From the NCBI GenBank assembly GCA_903834785.1, contig CAILKP010000026.1, positions 1 to 64,000 on the forward strand: DNA of 64,000 bases, read 5' to 3'. The stretch comes from an uncultured bacterium. GTDB taxonomy: Bacteria; Planctomycetota; Phycisphaerae; Phycisphaerales; UBA1924. This document shows positions 47,305 to 56,358 of the stretch, one piece after another. Numbering within the stretch: the first letter of the stretch is position 1; each line of letters starts with the position of its first letter. A program made the translations under genes and the position numbers. The notes below the pieces were generated by a model. The model had not been told where the DNA came from, made no database searches, and saw only the letters and a list, made by a program, of their open reading frames with translations.

Positions 47305-47988
47305 TTAGACCCGGAGCATGGTCCCATCGTGTTGGACAGGTCGCGGCGATCGCCCCTTGGAGCCTCGTAGCCGCTTTGACAGAAACGCAATGCCCCAGTG
47401 CGCAGCAAAACTCGCGCCCGTCCAAAAGAGTGCATTTATGACCAGTCCCTGCCACAGCAGCGTGGACGGGATGATCACATTGAGAGGAGAGCGCAGTACG
47501 GGCTTGCTCGATAACAGATTGATCCCGCCTGACAGATAGCCATAGTCGCCCGGGGCATACCACGAAACCTGAAAGTAGGCGGACCGAAATGGTAACCCGA
47601 AACTGAGTAACATGCCGCCCGGCTCGGCACGCTCGTCAAGCTTGGTTTGTGATGCAACGACTAACGCCTGGGAGTACGCGCGAGAAAGCACATCATTCGA
47701 AAAAACCCAGCTATGGCGGAATGTTGCAGTGTTACGACCAGATCTGCTAAAGACAGCCGCACTGACAATCAAATCGTCGTACAATCCTACTTCGACAACA
47801 TCTCCGCTTTGCAACTTTAAAAGACCAACTCTGGACGGATCGACATAAGGCAGCGGAGACTTGAGTAATCCTGTCACCAACAGGGCCGGGTACAGCGCGG
47901 ATGTCGTCACCGTTACGACTACTGATAAAGCGCAGCCAATGACAACATACGCAGTAGTCCTTTTCAGAATGCTGAAACGAGATTTCAT
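47305..47988 (-). CDS. Hypothetical membrane protein in the AT-richer island
   Basis: A 227-residue protein with no recognised family. It has an N-terminal membrane helix (TTAYVVIGCALSVVVTVTTS), a roughly 130-residue extracytoplasmic part rich in beta strands (GDVVEVGLYDDLIVSAAVFS, SAYFQVSWYAPGDYGYLSGG), and a second helix near the C-terminus (VIIPSTLLWQGLVINALFWT), then a basic cytoplasmic tail. Base composition is visibly more AT-rich than its neighbours, consistent with an acquired segment. The ATG at 47988 is the only good start. Confidence 0.6.
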   Translation of the reverse strand: MKSRFSILKRTTAYVVIGCALSVVVTVTTSALYPALLVTGLLKSPLPYVDPSRVGLLKLQSGDVVEVGLYDDLIVSAAVFSRSGRNTATFRHSWVFSNDVLSRAYSQALVVASQTKLDERAEPGGMLLSFGLPFRSAYFQVSWYAPGDYGYLSGGINLLSSKPVLRSPLNVIIPSTLLWQGLVINALFWTGASFAAHWGIAFLSKRLRGSKGRSPRPVQHDGTMLRV

Positions 47989-48133
47989 GGGTCATTCCGA
48001 ATCCGAAGTCTGCTGAAGGAAGAATCAGAACGGCTGTTATTTGAACTCGGTCTGCTTATTCTATGCTATCGGTAGGGTGCGAAGTGTCCTGGGTCCAGAA
48101 GCAAGTACAACCAGCGCTGGAAGAGCTCAACAG

Positions 48134-48373
48134 TTATTCCCGATTGATTCGCTTCGCAAGAAGTCTGCAGATCGAAATAGTCGTGAATGGCAGAACAAGA
48201 AGCAAAATGAGTTTTGTTCCTGCGGACCAAGTTCTGAACGGCCATTCGTAGTCAAGCATTGCCGCAGCAAGTCCCAAGAAAAAGCTGACAACCCCCACCG
48301 ATCGCAAAACATAGAAAACTACGACATAAAAAAGTAATCGTCTGCGCGAGGAATTTTCATCACCCTTTTCCAC
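48134..48373 (-). CDS. Small two-helix membrane protein in the AT-richer island
   Basis: A 79-residue hypothetical protein. It has two hydrophobic segments (RLLFYVVVFYVLRSVGVVSF and TKLILLLVLPFTTISICRLL), with a charged N-terminus (EKGDENSSRRR). The GTG at 48373 follows GAGGTGAG. It lies 145 bases upstream of the other island gene on the same strand, perhaps as a small operon. No family recognised; a real but minor gene is likely rather than certain. Confidence 0.45.
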   Translation of the reverse strand: MEKGDENSSRRRLLFYVVVFYVLRSVGVVSFFLGLAAAMLDYEWPFRTWSAGTKLILLLVLPFTTISICRLLAKRINRE

Positions 48374-48571
48374 AGCTCACCTCGTCACAACCGTTCTAGC
48401 GACCAATCAATGAGTCATCGTCAGACTTGATCAAATCTGGCGCCCCGCCAAAGTGCTTCAGGCCACAACGTCCGCGATGCCCGAGACTTAAGACTAGGCC
48501 CGCATGTGCTCGCAAATCAACGGGTGGATTGTTGGGTGCTGTGTGGCTGTGCCCGTCGCGTTCGTCCCGCC

Positions 48572-49846
48572 TCACCACAACGCCCGGATCTTGATCGTCT
48601 CCGGCATCTTCCGCAGCCCCTCGACGATCGCCTTCCCGTTCGTCGGGTCCACATCCAGCACGACATAGCCCACTTCCTTGCTGGTCTGCAGATACTCGGC
48701 GTTGATGTTCACGCCCATGTCGGCGATCAGGCCGTGCATCTTGCTCAGCACGCCCGGCACGTTGCGGTGGAAGTGCAGGATCCGGTGGCTCCGCCGCGCC
48801 TTGGCGTCGGCCGGCTCGCTCCATGCCGCCTGGGCCGGCAGGTCCACCACCGGCATGTTCACCGAGCCCGTCGTCGAGCCGTTGTTGATGAACCGCAGCA
48901 GCTTGCCCACGACATCCTCGGCGATGTTGGATTGGGCTTCCTCCGTGCTCCCGCCGACGTGCGGCGTCAGGATCACGTTGCCCAGCCCGATCAGTTCGCT
49001 CTTAAACGCATCGCCCCGGCCGGCCGGCTCCTCAGGGAACACGTCCGCCGCGGCCCCGCCCAGGTGCCCGCTCTTGAGTGCCTCGGCCAGCGCGGGCACA
49101 TCCACGACGCTGCCGCGGGCGTTGTTGATCACAAAGCTGCCCTTCTTCATCAGCTTGATCTGGGCCCGGCTGATCATGTTCTCCGTGCTCTCCGTCGCCG
49201 GCACGTGCAGCGTGACCACGTCGGCTTCCTTGAGCAGCTGCTCTAAGTTCCGGCACGGCCGGGCGTTACCCAGCGGTAGCTTGCTCTGGATGTCAAAGAA
49301 GATCACCCGCATCCCCATCGCCTCGGCCAGCACGCTGACCTGCGAGCCGATGTGCCCGTAGCCCACGATGCCGATCGTCCGGCCACGCACCTCGTGCGCC
49401 CCCGCGGCAGACTTGTCCCACTGGCCCTTGTGCATCAGGGCCGACTGGTCCAGCAGCCGCCGGTGCAGGGCGATGGTCTCGGCGATGGTCAGCTCGGCCA
49501 CCGAGCGCGTGTTGGAGAATGGTGAGTTAAACACCGCCACCCCGCGCCGGCAGGCATCAACCAGGTCCACCTGATTGGTCCCGATGCAGAAGCACCCGGC
49601 CGCCAGCAGCCGCGGCGAGGCCGCCAGTGCCGCCGGGTCCAGCTGGGTTTTGGAGCGGATGCCCACCAGGTGCACGCCGCCGCCGTCGCTCATGGCCTTG
49701 GCCAGTGCCGCACCTTCCAGGGCCTTCTCGTGATACGTGACGGAGAATCCCTCTTCGGTAAAGATGCTCTTGGCCACCGGGTGCACGCCCTCGAGCAGCA
49801 GCACGCGGATCTTCTCTTTCGGAAAGCTCGTCTTGGGGTTGGCCAT
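48572..49846 (-). CDS. serA: D-3-phosphoglycerate dehydrogenase
   Basis: SerA oxidises 3-phosphoglycerate, the first step of serine synthesis. At 424 residues it is of the E. coli type: a substrate/NAD core (IGIVGYGHIGSQVSVLAEAM, catalytic Arg in INNARGSVVD, Glu in DVFPEEPAG, His in ILTPHVGGSTEEAQ) and a C-terminal ACT domain (RILHFHRNVPGVLSKMHGLI ... EVGYVVLDVD) for serine feedback. The ATG at 49846 (MANPKTSFPKEKIRVLLLEG) is chosen over the open frame to 49984. Its final codons are repeated at 47186-47250. Confidence 0.95.
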   Translation of the reverse strand: MANPKTSFPKEKIRVLLLEGVHPVAKSIFTEEGFSVTYHEKALEGAALAKAMSDGGGVHLVGIRSKTQLDPAALAASPRLLAAGCFCIGTNQVDLVDACRRGVAVFNSPFSNTRSVAELTIAETIALHRRLLDQSALMHKGQWDKSAAGAHEVRGRTIGIVGYGHIGSQVSVLAEAMGMRVIFFDIQSKLPLGNARPCRNLEQLLKEADVVTLHVPATESTENMISRAQIKLMKKGSFVINNARGSVVDVPALAEALKSGHLGGAAADVFPEEPAGRGDAFKSELIGLGNVILTPHVGGSTEEAQSNIAEDVVGKLLRFINNGSTTGSVNMPVVDLPAQAAWSEPADAKARRSHRILHFHRNVPGVLSKMHGLIADMGVNINAEYLQTSKEVGYVVLDVDPTNGKAIVEGLRKMPETIKIRALW

Positions 49847-50019
49847 GGGAAGCAGTCGGTGGTGGGGGGGCAAGCTTGGGGCAAGGACAGGCGGTCGGAG
49901 CGTTGGATCAGCAAGCAGCAGGGTCTGAACCCAGCCGGGCAGGGTACATCGGCTCGCCCGGTCCCGTCTGCGTGCCCTGCCCACGGTGCCCCCCGGCCTT
50001 GGCCCGCTAACGTGCCGTT

Positions 50020-50913
50020 ATGACCGGTCCAAGTCCGCAGAGTCCGACTGTCCTGATCTCCGGCTGCTCCAGCGGCATCGGCCGTGCCGCCGCCCTGCGG
50101 ATGGCCGCCCGCTCGTGGCGCGTGCTGGCCGGGGTCCGCACCGCCCAGGCCGCGGCGGAGCTTGCCGCCGCCTCGCCCAACATCACGCCCATCATGCTGG
50201 ATGTGACCAGCCCGGCCGACCTGGTTGCAGCGACCGAGCTGGTCACGCGCCTGACCGCCGGCCGCGGGCTGGATGCTTTGGTCAACAACGCGGGCATCTG
50301 CACCGCCGGGCCGCTGGAACTGGTCCCGCTGGAGGCCTGGCGAACGCAGCTTGAGGTCAACGTGCTCGGCGTTGTCGCGCTGACCCAGGCCATGCTGCCG
50401 CTGCTGCGTCAGGCCGGAGCGCGACTGGCAACCGCTGGCGGCTCGCCGGCAACTGCCCGCATCATCAACATCTCCTCCATCTCCGGCCGGGCGGCCCTGC
50501 CCATGCTCGGGCCGTACGCGGCCAGCAAGTTCGCACTCGGGGCAATCACCCATGCTCTGCGGCAGGAAGTCGCCCCGCACCACATCCGCGTGTGTTTGCT
50601 GGAGCCCGGATCGTTCGACACGGCCATCTGGAACAAGTCCACCGCCGCGGCAGATGCCCTGGCTGCCGCGGCCGACCCCGCCGCCCGCGCTGCGTACCAG
50701 CCGCTGATTACTGCGGTGAAGACCAAGATCGCCCACGCCGCGGCAACCGCCCGCCCGCTTGAGCCGCTGATCGACCACATCGAGCGGTGCCTGACCGCCC
50801 CGCGCCCGCCCGCCCGGATCGTGGTGGGCACCTCGTCGCGCATCACCGCGCTGGCGTGGTCCATCCTGCCCACGGCGTGGACTGACTGGGCGATTGCCAG
50901 GCAGCTGCGGTAA
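50020..50913 (+). CDS. Short-chain dehydrogenase/reductase (SDR)
   Basis: A 297-residue classical SDR. Nucleotide binding is VLISGCSSGIGRAAALRM; the NNAG motif is DALVNNAGICTAGPLELVPL; catalytic Ser is in INISSISGRAALPMLGP and Tyr/Lys in YAASKFALGAI. An NAD(P)-dependent oxidoreductase of unknown substrate; the sequence around PGSFDTAIWNKS is like the retinol/17-beta-hydroxysteroid-type SDRs. It starts at the ATG at 50020 and is divergent from serA. SixA follows 55 bases downstream and may be co-transcribed. Confidence 0.88.
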   Translation: MTGPSPQSPTVLISGCSSGIGRAAALRMAARSWRVLAGVRTAQAAAELAAASPNITPIMLDVTSPADLVAATELVTRLTAGRGLDALVNNAGICTAGPLELVPLEAWRTQLEVNVLGVVALTQAMLPLLRQAGARLATAGGSPATARIINISSISGRAALPMLGPYAASKFALGAITHALRQEVAPHHIRVCLLEPGSFDTAIWNKSTAAADALAAAADPAARAAYQPLITAVKTKIAHAAATARPLEPLIDHIERCLTAPRPPARIVVGTSSRITALAWSILPTAWTDWAIARQLR

Positions 50914-50967
50914 CACCGACTCACGCGGCAGGTGCCCCAACATCGCCGGCCCGCTACGCTCGCTGCC

Positions 50968-51471
50968 ATGAGCCATCTCCAGCTCCTTCTGGTCGTCCGC
51001 CACGGCAAGGCCGAGCGTGACAGTCTGACCGGCCGTGACGAGGACCGCGTGCTGCGCCCCCGCGGCGTGCGGCAGGCCCAATTTCTGGGCAACAAGCTCA
51101 TGGAGATGCCCGCCGAGAGCAAGCCCCAGGTCATTCTGGCCAGCCCGGTGATTCGTGCGGCGGACACCGCCCGCATCATCGCCCAGTTCGCCGGTGTTCC
51201 GCTGGAGTTTCACCCCGAACTATCCACCAGCAGCGACCACCACGCTGTGCTTGAGTTGCTTCATGAGCGTGACCGCGCCGGGAACCACCAGCGGCTCATG
51301 GTCGTCGGCCACAATCCAACGCTCGAGGAGCTTGTCAGCACGCTCTGCCGCGGCGGGGCTGGTCTGGCGGGCGGGATGCGCACGGGCATGGCTGCCGTGC
51401 TGGAGCTTGAGAAGGGGCTGACGCGGGCGAAGCTCCACAGCGTGCTGCGTGAGGATTGGGACGACGAATAA
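50968..51471 (+). CDS. sixA: SixA-like phosphohistidine phosphatase
   Basis: A 167-residue histidine-phosphatase-superfamily enzyme. The catalytic RHG motif is in LLVVRHGKAERDSLTGRDED, a second Arg/His site in LASPVIRAADTARIIA and the partner His in LMVVGHNPTLEELVSTLCRG. SixA removes phosphate from phosphohistidine of HPt and PTS proteins. Length is typical. The ATG at 50968 starts the protein just before the first strand; frame is open to 50932 without support. Confidence 0.88.
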   Translation: MSHLQLLLVVRHGKAERDSLTGRDEDRVLRPRGVRQAQFLGNKLMEMPAESKPQVILASPVIRAADTARIIAQFAGVPLEFHPELSTSSDHHAVLELLHERDRAGNHQRLMVVGHNPTLEELVSTLCRGGAGLAGGMRTGMAAVLELEKGLTRAKLHSVLREDWDDE

Positions 51472-51504
51472 GCCGCTCGCACACATCGGTCTTGCGGGCT
51501 TGGT

Positions 51505-52554
51505 TCAGCCCCCGCTGACCGGCTCGCGGATCCGCCGCATCTCATCGTCGGTCATCCACGGCAGTTGCTCAATCTTGCGGAGGTGCGCTGCCGGAACCGG
51601 CTTGCCGTTCTTCTCCCAGCGCGGGCGGCTCTTCCAGTAGCGGTGCATCCACAGGCACTGCTCCGGATGGGCGCGGATGGTGTTCTCAATCCCGCGGCGG
51701 TACCGCGCGGTGATGTAGAACACCGGGTCGGGCTGGGTCATGTACTCATCTGGCCCGAAGCTGTCGACCGCCTGCATGTCGTAGCCCAGCGTGTCGGTCT
51801 CGCGGTCGGGGTCATCGAGCTTGCGGTGGGCCGCACCGATGATGATCTGGGCCTCAAACTGCACCGCCAGCAGGCCGATGGCCTTGTACGTGCTGGCCAG
51901 CTTGCCGAAGAACGGCACGAACAGGCCCTTGTCACCGGCGTTCTGATCCGCCACGAACCCCAGCGGGTGCCCGGCGCTCATGATGCCCGGCAGCGAGGCG
52001 CTGGCCCCGAACTTGTCGACCAGTTCCAGGCCTGAGCGTGCGCGTGATCGGCGAAGCCATGCATCCAGCGGCAGCAGATCCAGCGGGCGGTAGAGGGCGT
52101 GGAGCTTGAGGCCCAGCAGCGCGAGCGAGTAGCCGCAGATCTCCCAGTTGCCGCAGTGCCCGCTGATGAAGATCACCGGCCGCTGCGTGCCCAGCCCGCG
52201 GATGATCGGCTCGATCCCTCGCAGCCGGATGTGGCGGGGCCAGTCCTGGGTGTTGACCAGCCGGCCGGTGTACATCATCTCCACGCCGAGCATCATCAGG
52301 TGCTCATACGCGTCGAACGTGCGCTCCCGGTGCCACTGGTCTGACTTGTCGGGGAAGGCCTGCCGGAGATGCTCGACCGCGCGCCTTCTGCCCGTGCGGC
52401 TGAGTTTCAGACTTGCGAACGTCCGGCCGATGCCGCCGGCGATGGTCCGCATGTCATCAAGCCCGCCGACTGATGCGCTGGTAATGATGCTCCGGATCGC
52501 GCCGTAGAGCGGCGCGGCCAGTACCGGCGGCAGGACTTTCAGTAGGTTGGCCAC
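51505..52554 (-). CDS. LpxL/HtrB-like lipid A acyltransferase
   Basis: A 349-residue acyltransferase of the LpxL/LpxM family, which adds secondary acyl chains to lipid A at the inner membrane. The catalytic His-x4-Glu motif is in VIFISGHCGNWEICGYSLAL; the RP-x-D-like region is HALYRPLDLLPLDAWLRRSR; a third motif is VADQNAGDKGLFVPFFGK; and the C-terminal QCLWMHRYWKSRP is diagnostic. Presence supports a Gram-negative outer membrane with lipid A. It ends opposite sixA with a short gap. Confidence 0.87.
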   Translation of the reverse strand: MANLLKVLPPVLAAPLYGAIRSIITSASVGGLDDMRTIAGGIGRTFASLKLSRTGRRRAVEHLRQAFPDKSDQWHRERTFDAYEHLMMLGVEMMYTGRLVNTQDWPRHIRLRGIEPIIRGLGTQRPVIFISGHCGNWEICGYSLALLGLKLHALYRPLDLLPLDAWLRRSRARSGLELVDKFGASASLPGIMSAGHPLGFVADQNAGDKGLFVPFFGKLASTYKAIGLLAVQFEAQIIIGAAHRKLDDPDRETDTLGYDMQAVDSFGPDEYMTQPDPVFYITARYRRGIENTIRAHPEQCLWMHRYWKSRPRWEKNGKPVPAAHLRKIEQLPWMTDDEMRRIREPVSGG

Positions 52555-52650
52555 AGTTCGCTGTCGGAATCAGATCACCGGCGACCCACACAGTCGCTCG
52601 CTTTGCCCCTGTCGCCTGCTGGTCACAAACCCAATGCCGGCCCCTGCGGG

Positions 52651-53196
52651 TTATTCCTTGATGCCAAGGTCCGTCTTGGTGAACAGCGCCCGGAAGGGCA
52701 CGCCCGCCTTGGCCATGTTCTCCGTCGCGCCTTCCTGGCGGTCAATGGTCGCGATGACGCAGAGCACGTTGGCCCCAAGATCCTGGAGCACCTTGACTGC
52801 TTCGAGCGCCTGGCCGCCGGTGGTGGCCACATCCTCCACGAACACCACGGTGTCGCCCTTGTCCAGGCGGCCTTCCATCTGCTTGGCCGTGCCGTATTCC
52901 TTCTTGGCGTTGCGGACGAAGATGCACGGCTTGCCGGTGCTCATGCACGCCGTGGTGACCAGCGGGATGCCGCCCAGCTCGGCCCCGGCCAGACGGGCCA
53001 CGCTCTTGCCCGTGGCCTTCTCAACGGCGGCGATCTCGGTGGCGAACAGCTCACCCAGGGCTTTGAGGATGTCGGCCTTGGTTGAGAACAGGTACTTGTC
53101 GATGTAGTAGTTGCTGGTGCGGCCGGAGCGGAGCGTGAACGTTCCGCGGAGAACACATGCGCTGGAAATGGCCTCGGCAAGCTGGGTGCGATTCAT
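52651..53196 (-). CDS. pyrE: Orotate phosphoribosyltransferase
   Basis: PyrE joins orotate to PRPP in pyrimidine synthesis. The 181-residue protein has the PRPP motif TVVFVEDVATTGGQALEAVK and the N-terminal FTLRSGRTSNYYIDKYLF and TGKSVARLAGAELGGIPLVT segments with the conserved Lys/Arg positions. It is complete. The nearest gene downstream is the LpxL-like acyltransferase; upstream, after 134 bases, is the phage-type head module, so this gene marks the border of the core chromosome. Confidence 0.95.
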   Translation of the reverse strand: MNRTQLAEAISSACVLRGTFTLRSGRTSNYYIDKYLFSTKADILKALGELFATEIAAVEKATGKSVARLAGAELGGIPLVTTACMSTGKPCIFVRNAKKEYGTAKQMEGRLDKGDTVVFVEDVATTGGQALEAVKVLQDLGANVLCVIATIDRQEGATENMAKAGVPFRALFTKTDLGIKE

Positions 53197-53330
53197 GCCC
53201 GCAGGATAGAAAGCCAGTCAGGGCTTCGCACGCCGGGCCGATTGCCATCTGGTGCCCTCCGCCTGGTGGCTTACGCCTTGTGCCTTCAACTGTGCCGCAC
53301 ACCCCTCCCCCCCCGATCCGCCTCCGCACC

Positions 53331-53705
53331 TCAGTTGATCCTCACAAACCTCGCCCGGAACCCCACCGAGGCCACCCGTCCTATCTCCATGGGCCCGGTG
53401 AGTTCGAAGCGGACGAAGGTCATGTCATCCCAGGTCCGCCCGGTGTCCTCATCGGCCAGCACCGCCGCTGTCAGGGGCGGGCTCGTCGCTGCCCGCGTCA
53501 GTTCCAGGGCCGACTCAAGCTTGGCCGCATCGGCCGCGTGCATGCGACCGGTGATGGTGACGGCCACCTCCAGCGGCCCGATGGCGACTGAGCCGCTGCC
53601 CGGCAGGTTCATCGCTCGCCGCGGCAGCAGCTGCTGGCCCACCGCCTCGGGCAGCACACGCGTGATTGAACCTGGGAAAACTGGCACTCCTGCAAACGTG
53701 ATCAT
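53331..53705 (-). CDS. Small beta-rich protein of the phage-type head module
   Basis: A 124-residue protein with no family assigned. It is beta-rich with an alternating pattern (GSVAIGPLEVAVTITGRM, DDMTFVRFELTGPMEIG, VASVGFRARFVRIN). It is last of six consecutive minus-strand genes after the portal, scaffold-like, capsid and two other small genes. The AAGGAG site 12 bases before the ATG is shared with the other genes. Place and fold prediction would fit a head-completion or tail component; this is inference only. Confidence 0.6.
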   Translation of the reverse strand: MITFAGVPVFPGSITRVLPEAVGQQLLPRRAMNLPGSGSVAIGPLEVAVTITGRMHAADAAKLESALELTRAATSPPLTAAVLADEDTGRTWDDMTFVRFELTGPMEIGRVASVGFRARFVRIN

Positions 53706-53751
53706 GATGTGCTCCTTGGATGATGTGGTTCCTTGCTCGAGTCTCCGCCAC

Positions 53752-54219
53752 TCAGCTCACCTGCACTGGGTCTACACCCGGCACGCTCGCCACCACGTGG
53801 AGTGAGATGGTGCGTACGGCGATGCTGGCCTGCCTCGCGCCGCTGGCGGTCAGCGGCCCGGGCACCAGTTCCGTCGCTGCTGCCACCACGCATGCGAGCA
53901 TGGCGAAACGGCGCGTCCCCCTGCTCCCTCCCGCTCCGGCACCGGCTGCACCCTGGTTGCCCATTGATGCCTCAAACCGCAGTTGGTCCTGCTGACCCGG
54001 TACTGGCGCTGCCACCAGGGCGGCGGGGTCACCCGCATCAAGGTGCTGCACCACCCGCACCACCGTCCGCACCCGCGTGGCATCGCAGAACATCTGGTGC
54101 GGCCCCACGTCGGACCACTCCTCGGCCAGCGTCGCGGCACGCCGCTCGATTGCAATCGTCCGCACACCGGTCAGCGGCGCATCGGCAAAGTACACAGACT
54201 TCGGTTCAATCACAAGCAT
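53752..54219 (-). CDS. Small protein of the phage-type head module
   Basis: A 155-residue protein of unknown family: LVIEPKSVYFADAPLTGVRT, LAEEWSDVGPHQMFCDATRV and RTVVRVVQHLDAGDPAALV at the start, a Gly-rich loop (MGNQGAAGAGAGGSRG), and QASIAVRTISLHVVASVPG at the end. The beta-strand pattern with a Gly-rich mid-loop is compatible with a tail-tube or head-tail connector protein, but I cannot name one. The ATG at 54219 has AAGGAG upstream. Forty-six bases separate it from the next gene. Confidence 0.6.
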   Translation of the reverse strand: MLVIEPKSVYFADAPLTGVRTIAIERRAATLAEEWSDVGPHQMFCDATRVRTVVRVVQHLDAGDPAALVAAPVPGQQDQLRFEASMGNQGAAGAGAGGSRGTRRFAMLACVVAAATELVPGPLTASGARQASIAVRTISLHVVASVPGVDPVQVS

Positions 54220-54292
54220 GGCTTGCTCCTTGTTTGCAGTCGTTCTTGATGACACTCGTCTTTACGGCTCGCCCCACGCTCCCGCCGGCGGC

Positions 54293-54922
54293 TCATCCCC
54301 GCACCAGTTGCCTGGCCCCGGTCGAGAGCCGCACCCGGATTGTGCTTTCCCCCGTCACGTACTCGGCAACTGCAACGGGTGCAAGCCGCTCCACCCGGCG
54401 TGAGTAGAACGCGCTCCGCTCCGCCGCGGCGGAGCCCTGGCCTGCGGCACCGGCGACGGTGCACCAGATGAACTCCAGCGCGGTACATACCTCCACGAGC
54501 CGCAGGTTCTGCGTGCTGGTGATGTTCGACTCGTGCAGCAGGTCGGCCGGGTCCAGGCCGTCGATGCCGAGCTGGCTGAGGATCAGCCGGTGCGCCATCG
54601 CGGTGTGATGGTCGAAGCTCAGCACGCGGGCGGTTGTCAGCGGTGCGCTGGCTGGTGTCAGCAGCGGCCCTGCCGCTTCGCTGCGGATCAGCGAGACTGT
54701 CATGTCGGTCTGGCTGACGCTGACAATCTCAACAACCTGCTCGCCGACGACGGCCAGATGGCCGGGCAGCACGCCCCTGGCCGCCGGGTTCACGCCATCG
54801 ATGCTCAGCACCCCGGCGCTCAGGGTTGCATCGCCGCTGGCCAGCACCGTCGCCGCGACGGCGGCATCGCGGCACAGGGTCGGCTCCATCAGCAGCAGAT
54901 CGCGGTCGGTAATCAGGGCCAT
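54293..54922 (-). CDS. Probable head-tail connector protein
   Basis: A 209-residue protein, directly after the capsid gene. The N-terminus LITDRDLLLMEPTLCRDAAV is followed by beta strands (LAVVGEQVVEIVSVSQTDMT, LIRSEAAGPLLTPASAPLTT) and a helical part (HRLILSQLGIDGLDPADLLH, LVEVCTALEFIWCTVAG). Position after the capsid gene and the helical region resemble head-completion adaptors, but no conserved motif proves it. The ATG at 54922 has GGAGG upstream. Confidence 0.6.
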   Translation of the reverse strand: MALITDRDLLLMEPTLCRDAAVAATVLASGDATLSAGVLSIDGVNPAARGVLPGHLAVVGEQVVEIVSVSQTDMTVSLIRSEAAGPLLTPASAPLTTARVLSFDHHTAMAHRLILSQLGIDGLDPADLLHESNITSTQNLRLVEVCTALEFIWCTVAGAAGQGSAAAERSAFYSRRVERLAPVAVAEYVTGESTIRVRLSTGARQLVRG

Positions 54923-55066
54923 ATCAGGTTCCTCCGTGTGTGTTGTGTTCAAGCCGGCAGTGCCAGCGGCGCACGTGCCGCCGGTTCCGGCCAAGCCCCC
55001 GCCCGCGCTGTCGCGCAGGCGGGGTGCATGTGCTGAAGTGGGGGGGCCTAGGTGCGGACGTGGGGA

Positions 55067-56230
55067 TCAGGTCAGCCCGCGGAGCACGCCGTGGGCCAGC
55101 TCGTTGCGGCACTCCAGCGTGTACTCACCGATGAGCTGCCCGGCATCGCGGTCGCCCGTGACGGCGAGCTTGCGGTAGCCAAACGAGCGTCCCTGCAGCG
55201 GCAGCACCTCAACGCGGCTGCTGTCGAGCAGCAGCACCGTGTCGCTGGGCACGTACCGGCTCATCAGCACGCGGCAGAGCCCGAAGTCCGACTCGTAGAT
55301 GTTCACCGTGTCGCTGTAGAGGTCCTCGCGCATCGCCGTGCGGCGTGATGCGCTGCCAAAGGCGTTGATGCGTCGCTTCATCGGTGCCCCGCAGACGATG
55401 AGGTCCACGCTTGATGAAGCAACTTCCCAGATCTGCCGCAGTGCACCGTTGAGCACCGCTTCGTTCAGGTCCGATCCGCTGCCGGATCCGGCCGGGATGC
55501 CGTTCGTGCCCGGGACCATGATGTTTGTCGCGATGATCGCCAGCAGACCGTTCATCGAGCGCTTCTGGCTTGCGGAACCCTGCTGGCTGGCCGATGGCGC
55601 GATGCCGTTGATGATCGTGTTCTCCAGGTCGCGGATCAGCTCGCGCAGTCGCTGCTGCTTCTGGAACTCAGCCTCATCGGGCACGCCATAGGCCCGGGTG
55701 GCCTGCATGGAGCCCGAGACCTCCACCGTGCTGGTAAAGATCTGCGTGTAGTTGCGCTTGCGGACGCGGTTGGTCCAGCGCGTGTCCGGCTTGTCGTCGC
55801 CTTCAGCAGCCGGCGAACTGATGACCGTGAGCTTCTGGTTGTTGGTCAGCGCGCTGGCCGGTGAGCCGCCGTAGCGGCGCACCACCGTCAGCACGTTGCC
55901 CGCGGTAACGGTCACGTTGAGCAGCTCACGCGAGCCCAGCGGGCGCACAATGTCACCCGCTCGGAACCGCGTGCCGTTGAACACGGTGATGCTTGTGGCG
56001 TTCGTGGCATCCGGCGAGAAGGTGGTCTGGTTGATCGCATCGCCGTTGGGAAGGAGTTCGTCCTCCACCCACTCGTGAATCGTGCTGAACGCACTTCGCG
56101 TCGCATCGCCGAGCGCATCGAGCAGCGGCGTTTCGTACGGGCTCACGACCGAGACAAGGTCCGCGACATCCTCCATCAGTTCAGGCAGGTCGGCGCCCGC
56201 GGCGTACGTCGGCTTTCCAGTAAACGGCAT
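55067..56230 (-). CDS. Major capsid protein, SU10 type (DUF5309-like)
   Basis: A 387-residue HK97-fold capsid protein. The N-terminal arm MPFTGKPTYAAGADLPELME is followed by DVADLVSVVSPYETPLLDAL. The hallmark block is NYTQIFTSTVEVSGSMQATR, then AYGVPDEAEFQKQQRLRELI and RDLENTIINGIAPSASQQGS, as in the SU10 capsid family (formerly DUF5309). The C-terminal half (SSVDLIVCGAPMKRRINAFG, DTVLLLDSSRVEVLPLQGRS) is the spine/axial part. It is complete and in frame. No prohead protease gene accompanies it, which is unusual but possible for a capsid with little or no arm cleavage. An AAAGGGA site is present. Confidence 0.87.
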   Translation of the reverse strand: MPFTGKPTYAAGADLPELMEDVADLVSVVSPYETPLLDALGDATRSAFSTIHEWVEDELLPNGDAINQTTFSPDATNATSITVFNGTRFRAGDIVRPLGSRELLNVTVTAGNVLTVVRRYGGSPASALTNNQKLTVISSPAAEGDDKPDTRWTNRVRKRNYTQIFTSTVEVSGSMQATRAYGVPDEAEFQKQQRLRELIRDLENTIINGIAPSASQQGSASQKRSMNGLLAIIATNIMVPGTNGIPAGSGSGSDLNEAVLNGALRQIWEVASSSVDLIVCGAPMKRRINAFGSASRRTAMREDLYSDTVNIYESDFGLCRVLMSRYVPSDTVLLLDSSRVEVLPLQGRSFGYRKLAVTGDRDAGQLIGEYTLECRNELAHGVLRGLT

Positions 56231-56358
56231 AGTTCAGTCCCTTTCTTGCTGTGATTCACTCACCTCGGCCCCGCGCCGGTGAAACGCTCACCGGCCGGCA
56301 GGCCGCACTGATCTGCTCTCGTCCTCTCCCCGATTGCTGCATCTCCACGCGCGGCGTC

